Shown: positions 45,790 through 56,549 of the stretch, piece by piece | Numbering within the stretch: position 1 is the stretch's first letter | How the letters are laid out: the number at the start of each line of letters is the position of its first letter | DNA from: Hemileia vastatrix | Lineage: Eukaryota; Basidiomycota; Pucciniomycetes; Pucciniales; Zaghouaniaceae | Direction: 5' to 3' | NCBI GenBank assembly: GCA_030280995.1 | Contig: JASXTE010000005.1 | Coordinates: 33,059,501 to 33,123,500, forward strand | Length of the DNA: 64,000 nt | Position numbers and translations under genes: made by a program | Notes under the pieces: generated by a model | What the model was told of the DNA's origin: nothing | The model's database searches: none | What the model saw: the letters and a program-made list of their open reading frames with translations, nothing else

Positions 45790-48640
45790 TCTATTCTGCC
45801 GATATGGAAAATGATTGATAATTATTTTTTATTGATATTTTTTAACTTAAACCTATAGTTTATACGTCTTTATTTTATATTTTTGATTTACAATGCACTT
45901 TAAGACTAAGAAAGTAATATAGTAAAATAATTGATAATGAAATACTATTTTGCTTTTTTACACAATAATTCACAGAATTCTTTTGATAACTATACATGAT
46001 ATAAATAAATAATATAATAGGAAAATTGTAGCAAAAAGTTAAAAACTAGAATAAAACATTTAAAGAAATTTTAAACTATTGAACTTATGTATTTTTTGAG
46101 TTTATTGTATTTATTTTTAAATGTAATAGTAAAATATGTTGGTTAGATTAAAAATAGCTTTGAATTAAATTAAATAATTAGGGTAAAGGTTGAGGAAAAG
46201 ATTTATCCACATATATAACCATTTAGGCTTATTTCTTGTTTTGTGATTGCTATATATAACTGGATAATTGACTGTAATAACTGCAAATTTAAAAAACTTC
46301 AATAAGTTATCTACCTCAATATATTTATGATAATCTATTCAGTAACAGAATAAAATATCTGAGTCCTTTCTTTTACTAATTTTTTTCATTTCAATGACTA
46401 TATACATTTTCAAAAAAATTATTTATCATGTTTTTGGTGGAACTTAGATTGAACTCTCAATGCAATCTTGTTTCCAAGTGTGGTTCATAATAATTTAAGC
46501 CATGAAAAAATTTATACTTTTTTAGAAGTTTTATTAATTACTTTTAAATATAAAAATAATTATATTTTTATATCAAAATATTTTTATTAAACACTTTGAA
46601 GTTCTAAAAATAAGTACATATTAAGAATTATTTTTAGATAATATTATATTAAAAAAAGTTTTAAGTTGATTATATATTATTATGATATGATTTCTTTCCA
46701 TATTACGTATTACAAAACTACCTAAAAATCAATTTTATACAACTATATTACATAAAAAAGATATCAGCTCTTCTGCTTAGATTTAAAGTACTTCAAAAAA
46801 ACATTATTTTTGCCTTAGGTACACATTATATAGAGTATTCAGAGCATCATATTAATTTTTTAGACTTACACATTTAAGTTTAATGGAAGCCTCACAGGAT
46901 AAAATTGGTCATTTTGTAAAAAAAAAAATAAGTAAATATCTTTTAAATCAATATATATTTTTATAAAAAGTCAAATTTTAATATTTATGTTTAGTTTAAA
47001 ATCTGTTATGAAGATTTGAAATATTGCTATTTAAATTAATTTTTATAACAATATAACCATTCCAGTATTGCTTTGTGATAAGGCCAATTTCAAGAAAATT
47101 TTTAAATTCTTCTGTTTAAATAAAATATCAAAGGGATTGTTTTTCATACACTTAGAAACTGAATAGAAACATCATATAAGATCTACCAATCAGCATAAAT
47201 ATCATAATTCCAATAAATCATTGATAAATCTTGAACCCATATATATAATTTTACAATTGCGTGTAAGTGTTCAGTTGTGAATTACTCCTATCAAAACTTT
47301 GATTCTAATGACTAAAAAAGCGTACCTGAAATGTTTCATTTAATTTATTTTTCAAAACCATAGAATTGAAATATTTTTTCTTTTCATTTAAAACATGGAA
47401 TAATATTATTTTTAATAAAAAGATGATTGCCTTTACAGCTGCTTTTCTACATGGGTATAATCTAAATTACCTATTGTGTCTTTTTTACAAAATGAATATC
47501 ATATAATAGTTTTTTAATTTGAAACTGATAGAATTATGAAAAATTACCACTTTTACCTATTTAATTCAGTTCTTGAACAATAATACAATCAAAATATCTA
47601 CCTGAAGCACATTTTTTAACATGAGATCACTTTTCAAATTATATGGTGCTTATTCCCAGGTTGACACTGAAATTATCCCACAATACAGCATTGAAGCAAA
47701 ATCAAGTACTAAAATTAAAGTTTAAATAAATTTATACTACTTTGTTTTAATTATCTTTAAATTTTTACATCTAGCTTGAATTTCAGTCTTTCATATGAAA
47801 AATTCACTAAGTAGTGATTAATTATTTCAACTCATGAGATTACTCTACCAAATAACCATATTTACATTGAATTTTGATGAAATACATCATGAAGAGTTCC
47901 AGAAAATCATATGTGTATTACATTGAATAAATTAATATTGTGAAAATTCTTAGTAGTTGAATATTCGATAGAAAAAAAAAGAGCAAAAAGATATTTCCTT
48001 TTAATTTTAATCATCTTCTTGCATCCAAAAATGGAAAAAACTGGATTAAAATTCACTTGTATAAGAATTATACTTCTTTCTAGACATATAATTAAACAAT
48101 TTATCAATTATTAGTGCTAAGTGTAAAGAAGATATTAGAGAACTTCATTGAAACAGAAATTATGAAAACATATTTCTATCTTTTATTTTTCTTAATTATG
48201 AGTCTTTTCACAGTATTCTAGAATAGAAACTTGAGAATTTTTATGGTTCAATATTTTTATTAAATAATTCCATTGAGTTTAAAATAATTATATTGCATAA
48301 TAAGAAATAATAAAAATACAAAAAAAAATATCAGGTAATATGGTTTAAATTAAAAAATAAAAGCTTCAAATTCTTGGTTAAAAGGAGTTATCATTAAAGA
48401 GAACCACTGATATTATTTTATATTTTTTCAAAAAAAATAGAATAAAATAATTAGAGAGGTTAAAAGTGATGTTTTTGAAATAAATAGTATAATTTTCAGT
48501 CTTTTAAGTGATCAGGTGAAATTCAAAATGAAAATGAAAATGAGTTTTGTGAAAAAAATTCTGTGAATGGATCAGATTATTAATCTTCCCTTGTTATTAT
48601 TTCTATAAATTATTTATTAAACTTTCACTATTACTCAAGC
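45790..48640. other. AT-rich interior of the TIR element
   Basis: No coding potential, RNA gene or repeat family recognised. Many short stops in all frames. Confidence 0.6.
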
Positions 48641-48744
48641 ACAGACTCATCCATGTTTGGTTAAGAGCCCAAGATGAGTTCAAAGTAAAGTTCAGTCTGA
48701 GTTCAGTCTGAGTTCAGTCTGAATTCCATCTGAATTCAAGTTGA

Positions 48745-48762
48745 GGACTTGCTAGCAAGTCC
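48745..48762. repeat. 18-bp perfect palindrome in right TIR
   Basis: GGACTTGCTAGCAAGTCC, same as 44180-44197, adjacent to a C7 run. Confidence 0.9.
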
Positions 48763-48782
48763 CCCCCAAATATTGAGTGGTG

Positions 48783-49261
48783 ACACTGAATAAAACAGTT
48801 TTTGGACAACTTTATTTATCATACAACCATCTGGTAATCAGATAACTGTTTCTTACTCTGTTTTCACTGGTTTTTGGCCACAATTAGTTGTGTTTATGGA
48901 AAGTTTAGTTCTTCATTTAACTCAACTCTTGTCACTGTTCCTCTGGTATAGTCTTGAAAGCTATATCAAGTATCTAGCTGTCTCTGGTTAAGCTTTGCAA
49001 CCTACCTTAAGTATCTTGCTTTCTCTGGTGTGGAAATCAGTTTACATTTCAGTTCTTTGGTGTGATAGTGTGTCTGGGGACTACTTTCTTGACTGATTAG
49101 ACACTCAAGTGTTTTGGAAAGGGGTTTTAGCAATCAAAACTCAATTTAATTTAGCAGATAAATCTCACTTTAGTTTTCTAAAGGGACAGGGGATTTTCTC
49201 TCTGGTTTTTCTCCAACTTCCTTGGTCAAGGCCTATAGCTGGTAATTTATGATTTTCTACA
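48783..49261 (+). repeat. 3' LTR of E4, right part
   Basis: Resumes at ACACTGAATAAAACAG and runs to GATTTTCTACA, matching the second half of the other LTRs (CTCAACT..., AAAGGGACAGGGGATTTTC). Confidence 0.85.
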
Positions 49262-50321
49262 ACAGCACTAATTTTTATTTAAGAAGTATACTAGAATATT
49301 ATTATAATAATTGTAAAGGTCAGTCTGAATTTATATAATTATTATTTTAAATAATGGATGGTATTTATGTTGAAAAGTGGTTACTTTTACAAGTGAAGAT
49401 TAAATAAATATTTTACGGTCAAGAAATTAAGGTATAGGCTTAAATTTGCATGGATATAGAATTCAGGATTCTCAGGAATAATTGTGAACTTTTAATGAAT
49501 TTTTCACTATTTCTCTACTATTATTAATAATTTTATAAATATTTTTGAATATTTTTGATTTTTCATAATTTACTTAAATTTGATGATTTTTAATTAGATG
49601 AATATGGCTGGGTGGATCATGAAAACTAGTTGGGAACGTATAAGAGAAGTAGTTCTATCATATTTAGTTTTTGTAAACTTTTTTTAAACATTATTTAAGA
49701 TTCTAATTGAGTTCAGAAATCTGTATGAGATCCGGGATGCTCTGGGGGAAAATAGAGCCCATGACCTAACTATTCAAATAAAGCTGTAGACTCAAAATTA
49801 GAATGAGGGGGATCATAGTATCATATCTTATAATTTAGAAATCTAACAAAAATAAAGCATCTTATCTTATCATTAACAAGATCAACACATAAAAACAATA
49901 ATTAATTTGTAATACCCTTATAAAATAACACTTTTATATAACACTTGAAAAATATTATTTCACAAAAAATTTACTTATACTTATAGGTTTTCATTGTAAA
50001 TGTCTCATATTCAGGGACCTAATTTTAAAACCTGTTCACTGAAACTCATAGTTCGTTAAAATATAAATTTTAAATTATTTAAATAAATTTTCTGGTACAA
50101 CTTTACTGTTGTATTCTCTTCATCAAAACTAAAAGAAGACTAATTCTTTATTTCAAAACTGTTTTTTTTCAAATATTCAACTGGTCTTTTTTTACCAAGT
50201 AGACTTATTAGCTTAGTTAAATTTGAACCCATATTTTACTTAAAGGGACAGGGTTTTCTTAGGTTTATCCAAGTCCCTTGGATTCTGCTTACAGTAAGGC
50301 AACTGTAAGAATCTATCTACA
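49262..50321 (+). repeat. E3-type LTR, degraded
   Basis: Shares GATTTTTCATAATTTACTTA, GATTCTAATTGAGTTCAG and GGGAAAATAGAGC words with 34236-34954. It also ends with AAAGGGACAGGG...CTACA like the E1-type LTR, suggesting the two LTR families are distant relatives. The left border is the E4 LTR end. Confidence 0.6.
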
Positions 50322-50648
50322 TCAGCAAATGAGGTTCTTATGGAATGGATAATAAGGGAGAAGTAAAATGAAGAGGAAGTTCAGGAGTTAGCTGAGGTAC
50401 TCTTATCTAAGGAGTTGAAGGTAAGGAAAGGATTGGAGGAGTATCACCTGGAGGAGGAAGTGCTGTATTGGAATGGGAGAATACTGGTGCCAAATAATGA
50501 AGAGATCAAGAGGCAAGTGGTAAGATCAGGGCATTACTCCCCAATGGGAGGACACCCAGGACTGCTGAAGAAAATAGAGCTGGTAAATAATAAAATTCTA
50601 CTGGAAGTCCATGAAGGCATATTTCCAGCACTAATTAGCAGTGTTTGA
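50322..50648 (+). pseudogene. Integrase zinc-binding domain fragment of a different gypsy family
   Basis: The frame at 50415-50648 reads YWNGRILVPNNEEIKRQ then GHYSPMGGHPGLLKKIELV, the H...H half of the integrase HHCC domain (integrase_H2C2) typical of many basidiomycete Ty3/gypsy elements. It is not close to the E1/E2 integrase. The sequence then loses the C..C half and stops. Confidence 0.7.
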
Positions 50649-53604
50649 ATCTTTCTGGAGGAAGAAGGGCAGCCCAAAAGCCACCTTGTAGAAAGATAGC
50701 TCTTTAATACCAAACTATAGAAAAAATCTTAGATGGGTAGGTTCTCCTTTCAAAAATTGATTTGAAAAGAAGTGTCTGCCACTCAAATTTATAAAGACAG
50801 TGATACCAAGTATATAAGTGTGTTGAGAGAAAAGAAGAGTAGAAATAATTTTAGATATGAGAATAAATCAAGAAGTAATATATTTTAATATAAGTAATCC
50901 AACTTCTTCCTAGATATATTCTCAGTCACTCCCACTTTGAAGTTCTCTCTCTAATACTATCCTTTATTTAGTAATAAAATAATTCTACAGTGCTGTTTCT
51001 GCCTATGCACACCTGTTATGCACACAAATAAACAAGATATATATATGTTTCTTTATCTCTAATCTAATTATTCTATGTCTATAAATTTTTCACTCTCTTT
51101 TTTTATCAAAGAGTGTGCTTTCTTTTATATAACCTGTATGTTTAGTGCTCTTTATCTATGCTCTCTTTCCCTACTAGTTTTCCTGTGAAGTTTGGAACTA
51201 ATATAATTATATCAAGTGTTAAACTAATTATCACAGTAATCTAAATGCTGAAATAGCATAAGTCTATTCTAATAGTGTCTTGAACATTTTTGGAAAAAAT
51301 CAACTATTAGCTCCTTACACCACATCTATTCCTACATAAGATACACTTCGTGAGATTATCAGCTACACAATAAGTCTTTTACTACCTTCTGTACTTTTTA
51401 TGGAAATATGGGCTTGAAATGTAAGTATCCACTAATCACACAACCCTCAGTGCTGATTAATTACTCTTCCTTATCTAGAGTCTTACTTTACTTTCTTATC
51501 ATTGAGCATTGCATACCTTTCTTGTTTATTTTTTCATTTATTTTCCTAGAACTGTGTTTGATCATCCTTAAAATTCTCTATAATTCCAGAAATAAATACC
51601 CATGGACTATGTTTATGTACTTTTGCGCCTATTGAGGGATAAAAACTATAGCATCAATTGATGCTACTTTCTAAACCTATACTATGCCTTTTTTGCTAGC
51701 CAGGTTTTCCTCAAGTACATAGCATGCTCTTGTCCCATAGTCTAGTTTGTGCTTTTCCTGAAGCTTAACTTGCTGCAGCATGTATATCCATATTACTTTA
51801 AAATATTGTACATGGATAGTCTACTTTAACTAATCTTAGCATTAGTAGTTTTCCACCTTCTTAGATCTTAACACTTAATTAGTAGGGTTAGTAATATAAG
51901 AAAAGAAGGTTATAATCCTTCTAAAAATATAGGTAGACAATCAAAGTAAAGATTTTTAAAAACTTTGCCATTTTTATTATTCTATTTAATGATTTAACAT
52001 ATACAAGTCATTTATTTACTTCAGTTACTTAAGTGTTTAGAAAATAAGGCCATGATTCTGTGATATCATGCTTATGTTAATTTGTGACAAATTTTCTTGA
52101 ATTGATTTGTGAATCACATTTATTTTCTTGAAGTCTAATTAATTTATCTCTGTGTCTTGCTCTAAATAAATGTTTTTTTCTTGATTTATAAATTTAAATT
52201 TAAATTTAATAGTCTGGAGCCCCTACCAGGATAAAAGTAGTTGGGAGGTATTTCCATTCTTTTAAATTGAAAATTAAAGAAAAAAGTCAGAAAAAAAGCA
52301 ATTTATTGTATTTTAGATTTATAAAATTGAAAGGAATGTAATTTTAACATTAGACTTATATAAATTGATGCATTTATATGCATGAAACTTAGATTAAAAA
52401 CTTGATATCAACAATGTGCCAGACTTTTATACTACTTAATTACATTTTTTACCAAAAAAATAACCATGTAAAGAAATGTTCTTGTGCATAAAATTTATCT
52501 AGTGAACAAAAGAATTGGTACTCTATAATTCAGAAACAAACACTTTTTTCTTTTGATAAAAATTCTTTAAACTTTCAAATCCTTACCAAGTGCTTTAAAA
52601 TTTATTTAAATGAGTAGTTCCTCTTCTCCATCTACTTGGAGATAATACAGGGCACAAGGCTATCAGCTCATAAAAGCATGCTAAAAAAATTCAATCTTTT
52701 TGAAGGTTGTGATTACTATTGTGCTCAGTATACAGAAATTCATCAAAGTAGTATATGGTTTAAATTATTTCAATAGTTCTAAAAAATATGTGATGTCTTT
52801 TTTTTCAATCTAGACCCTTCAAAAATGTTCACATAATTAAAACATTGGACTCATGAGGAAATGAAGAAGATCTAGTAAGAGAAAAGTCAATAATTTTTTA
52901 TGGATGTTATATGTGCACCAATGAAAATCATTTAATTAAATGAAATCTCTAAGACCATCAAGAATAAATTAATCAGAAGTTTCTCAAACTATTGATATTT
53001 ATGATGAAGAGTCCTTTTCAAGTATAGAGCCTTGTGAGTTTAGAGAATTCTTATAAAATATAAATGTCATATTTAGCACCAAATAATATTTAATTGCTAG
53101 GAAACCTTCAAAACTGAAACGTAATTCTAGTAAAAGAAGTATTTGTTAACTCAAAGATTTAGAGTAGATTTAGAATATAAATACTAATCTTTGAGTTTCA
53201 TTAATTTGCCAAAAAAAACACAAATTAAACATCTTATCAAAATTTCTAGTAAAGGATCAGTAAGAGAAAGGAAAAAGAAAATAAACAGAAGAATAAGATG
53301 AAGAATATATTTGGGATAAGACAAAAGAGTACAGAAAATGAAATAAGTAAAAGATCTGTGGAAGTTAATCAATAAGTATTTAAAAGGTATGATATCAGGA
53401 GTAAGGAAGAAGTTATAAGAGTTATGTGATTTGGAGAGTGATGAGTATATTGAATAGTTTGATGATGTAAAAAAGATATAATGGTATTTTTAAAAAATGT
53501 TAAGAAGATATCAAACTATAAATTCAGAAGGAATGATTCATACTAGAAGTAATAGTAGATCAAAACTAAATGAATTTATAAAAATTTAAAGAATATGTTA
53601 AATC
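50649..53604. other. AT-rich DNA without assigned features
   Basis: No gene or repeat family recognised. 50900-51700 has a mixed T/C-rich composition that could be an old LTR (CTGCCTATGCACACCTGTTA, then a repeat of TATGCACAC) but no borders are visible. Short open frames (51408, 53184) are not supported. Confidence 0.5.
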
Positions 53605-54090
53605 TAAATCTCCCAATGTGCAGGTGTGATTTGAAGAAGTTTTTCCCTTATTTCAAAGAATTGAGAAATAGAATTTTTGGATATAGTGGGGGGTGGTTCA
53701 ACTTCTTCATAATCATACAAATCAAACAATTTATCTTTGAGTTCTGCTAGGAGGTTATAAAGTATGGTGCAAAGTAAAGTTCATCTTATCTCTTTCTTAT
53801 TTTTGGATTTTTTTCAAAGATGAAATCTCAATTTCCATAAAAAAGAAAAAAGAACCTTTCAAGATTCTGATAGATTTTTTAATATGGACTCTTGAATTTA
53901 CCAAGTGATTGTTGAGCTTGGAGTTTTTTCTGACTTCTGAAGCTTGTTTACTATAAGCAGAAAGCACATACTTTTGGTTCACATATCCAGAATCTTCCAG
54001 AAGAGACTGATATTCATCATAGAATTTTTAAGGTTCTTTTAAAATTTTTATTCTCTGGAAGAAATAGAAATAATGAAATGATCCAGGATG
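53605..54090 (-). pseudogene. Second Harbinger-like transposase, C-terminal fragment
   Basis: Minus-strand frames match the transposase at 4952-6211: LEDSGYVNQKYVLSAYSK, LVNSRVHIKKSIRILKGSF and, after a frame change, LLAELKDKLFDLYDYEEVE with PPPTIS. The position of the catalytic Glu (HIEHS in the first copy) is Lys here (HIKKS), so it cannot be active. The upstream half is cut off by the E2 LTR at 54096, so E2 probably inserted into this transposase. Confidence 0.75.
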
Positions 54091-54095
54091 GCTGG

Positions 54096-55187
54096 TGTAG
54101 ACAATCCTATAGTACTAGCTATAGGCCTTGACCAAGGGAGTTGGAGAAAAACCAGAGAGAATATCCCCCGTCCCTTTAGAAAAATAGAGTGAGATTTACT
54201 TGCTAAAGTAAGTTGGTTCCTGTTTTGCTAAAGCCCTTTTTCAACACACTTGACTGCTTGATGAGCCAAGAAAGTAGTCCCTAGACAGACTACCAGACCA
54301 AAGAACTAAAATGTAGACCAATGTCCACACCAGAGAAATCAATTATACTTGATGTAGGTTGCGAATCCACACCAGAGACAGCAATAATACTTGATATAGC
54401 TTGCAAGACTATACCAGAGAACCTGTTGCTAAAGTTGAGTTAAATGAAGAACTAACCTTGCAACCAACACAGCCAATTGTGGCCATAAAACAGTGAAAAC
54501 TGAGTGAGGAACAAGGATATCACCTCCGGATGGTTGTATGATAATTAAAGTTACCCCAAACTGTCTTATTCACTATTTAGACACAGACCACTATCTAAGA
54601 GCCCATTCACACCAACAAATTTGGCGCCTGTACCAGCCAAATTGAATAAAAACCCTCCAGAAGCGCTCCCCAACCTTCTAAAACAGAGGTGGGTGGGCCA
54701 CCCAACGTCGGAGATGCTGCCTGAAGTGGCCCAGCCTCCCTGAAGCCAGAAAACTAATAAAAACACCTAATCTACTTAGAAAAACTAGCTACAACTACTA
54801 AAACCTTTAAAACACGGAATTTCACTATAACAACATTGAGACATGAAATATAGAGCCAAATTAGCCCTATCTAATGGTACTAAGTACTTAACCCTAAGAC
54901 TTAAGGTTAGCTCATAAAACACAAAAAACAAAATTATACAGCTATCTTTTGTAACTGAAGAATGAGGAATTGACCCCTTAAAACTTAGAATATGAAAAAT
55001 ATTATCAAGACATAAAATATATAAAAAAACTGGCGCTATCCAATGATAGTACCCACATACCTGCAGACCCAATATCCACAGAATAAAACCAGAAAAATAC
55101 CCAATTCTTCAACAGATGTCAATTAAGAGATGCACAAACAGCACCAAAACACACAACAAAGGCACCTGCCAATGTTGGAAGACCACA
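54096..55187 (-). repeat. 3' LTR of E2 (1092 bp)
   Basis: On the minus strand starts TGTGGTCTTCCAACATTGG and ends GGATTGTCTACA. Colinear with the E1 and E4 LTRs. Open frames inside are shadows. Confidence 0.9.
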
Positions 55188-55197
55188 TCCTCCCTCC
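55188..55197 (-). promoter_or_regulatory. Polypurine tract of E2
   Basis: Minus-strand GGAGGGAGGA abutting the LTR start. Confidence 0.85.
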
Positions 55198-55268
55198 AAT
55201 TAAGAATGTCCACATTCTTTCTTCATCAAACCACCATGTTCAACCTAATTCCCAAATCTGCCTCTTAA

Positions 55269-55878
55269 ATGGGTCCTTGCCAATACTGCATCAACAATAA
55301 TTTAATCTGCACCATCACACCTCCTGTCCACCCATACAGAACGTCTTATGATGTCTGCCACTCCAGAAAGAAGTCCTGCTACAGACCTGGTCCATTATCT
55401 TCTGCAACAGCTTCACCTCCACCTCAACCTGGTCCATCTTCTACCAGCACCAAAAGATCTAGGCCATCCATCTTGATTCCCAGATTAATCAAAAAGCTAC
55501 ACCCTTCCCAGAAGAGTTCCAAAACCACTAAAATAACAAGTTCCACCATCCCTGGTCCATCTGATGGTAAAAACTTCCATTTCTTCTTTCCACTTTATAA
55601 AAATGATGACTTTTCAGTTCCTCCATCTTCTGACAGTGATGATAACAATGTAGGATCCATTGAACCAAAAACACCAAACTACTTGCCCACCATTAAGGCC
55701 AATTTCAAATAACACACGTCTCAACAGAAAACACCTTCTGCTAAACTACTTCCAATCCACTCCTGCTAGAGATCCACAGGAAATTGGGAACAGAAGACAC
55801 CTCATTCACCAGTTCAAGGCTAATTCTGAACACTTCACTTCATCTCTTGATTCCCTCTTTAATTCCACTAGTACTTGA
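55269..55878 (+). pseudogene. Antisense gene S1, E2 copy: Zn2Cys6-like protein
   Basis: Opposite strand to E2 pol. Begins MGPCQYCINNNLIC and continues TSYDVCHSRKKSC; the fourth cysteine of the CX2CX6CX12CX2CX6C pattern is Tyr-Asp here (SYDVC for ACDAC), so one ligand is missing. Ser/Pro linker, SRPSILIPRLI basic segment and acidic SSDSDDNN stretch follow. A 51-nt intron (55567-55617, GTAAAA...TTTCAG) sits exactly where the E1 copy has one; being a multiple of three, it leaves the frame open if retained. A CAA-to-TAA stop near 55710 and a one-base shift separate the C-terminal part (LLNYFQSTPARDP ... RRHLIHQF), which ends at 55878. The start is the ATG conserved in E1. It lies about 80 bp inside the LTR, so its promoter may be in the LTR. 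Confidence 0.75.
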
Positions 55879-55944
55879 GTTTGATTCAGAAAAAAGAAAA
55901 TTGACCTCACCCTCTATAGGATGTAACCACAAAACAACCTTCTG

Positions 55945-56395
55945 TTTTAAGTCTTGGGGGACCATCCTCATTTTATATTCTTGGGGGACTCAAAAACCCT
56001 CAGTTTAAAGTCTTGGGGGACTCAAAAACCCTCATTTTAAAGTCTTGGGGGACTCAAAAACCTAAATCATAAACTCAGAACCAGAGATCAACCACATTAA
56101 GACACAGAGAAAAAACTAACATTCTGGGGTAATTGTGAATAGAGCTGCCAGCCCATCAATTACCCCCAAACTTGCCTTTGCTAAATTCAGAGGCTCCCCC
56201 TGTAAATACCCTCTGCCAATCTTTCAAACCCATTCCAACAACAAAAACCAATTTCTCAGTTTATAGTCTTGGGGGACTACACCATCAAACAATCCTCAGT
56301 TTAAAGTCTTGGGGACTAATCTTGAAACCATAAATTTTTCAGTTTAGAGTCTTGATGTACTATTATTGAAACCAGCCAGTTTAAAGTCTAGGAGG
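55945..56395 (-). repeat. Cluster of about eight CCAAGACTATAAACTGAG-type motifs, E2
   Basis: Units at about 55950, 55985, 56012, 56042, 56262, 56298, 56345 and 56382 on the minus strand, split by the stem-loop at 56126-56166. Same arrangement as in E1 and E4. Confidence 0.8.
56126..56166 (-). repeat. Stem-loop GGGGTAATTG...CAATTACCCC, E2
   Basis: Both arms differ from the E1 type (AACTG/CAGTT) by matching changes, keeping all ten pairs. Confidence 0.85.
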
Positions 56396-56549
56396 ACTGC
56401 CAGATTTTGCATTAAATAAATGCAGCCAATTTCACACAGAAAACACCTACAGCCAAACTGTTGAACTTCCACCTTCACTTCATCATCTACCCATCACTGA
56501 CAAAAATCTCCTTCTTATCTCTTTCAATCATCTTTTCTCACCACAGATC

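Larger units (their letters stand above)
44160..48782. mobile_element. 4.6-kb TIR element without transposase inserted in the E4 LTR
   Basis: Ends are imperfect inverted repeats of about 50 bp, CACCACGCAATAT... on the left and ...ATATTGAGTGGTG on the right, each with an internal perfect palindrome. The host LTR sequence is restored exactly if a 3-bp duplication ACA (44157-44159 and 48783-48785) is assumed, as shown by uninterrupted LTRs (ACACACTGAATAA). Termini starting CAC with 3-bp duplication suggest a CACTA/EnSpm or PIF/Harbinger-type mechanism. No transposase ORF is present, so it is non-autonomous. The right subterminal region has tandem GTTCAGTCTGA units (48688-48735). Confidence 0.8.
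35596..49261 (+). mobile_element. E4: LTR element with Gag but no pol, with antisense gene module
   Basis: Has 5' LTR (35596-36675), PBS, a Gag-like ORF plus acidic ORF, then directly the post-pol non-coding blocks, (TAAAAA)n tract, antisense genes S2 and S1, polypurine tract and a 3' LTR interrupted by a TIR element. Protease, RT, RNase H and integrase motifs are absent between 36918 and 38880. That makes it a non-autonomous (TR-GAG-like) derivative that would need E1/E2-type enzymes. The two LTRs are clearly related but not identical, so it is not recent. Confidence 0.8.
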
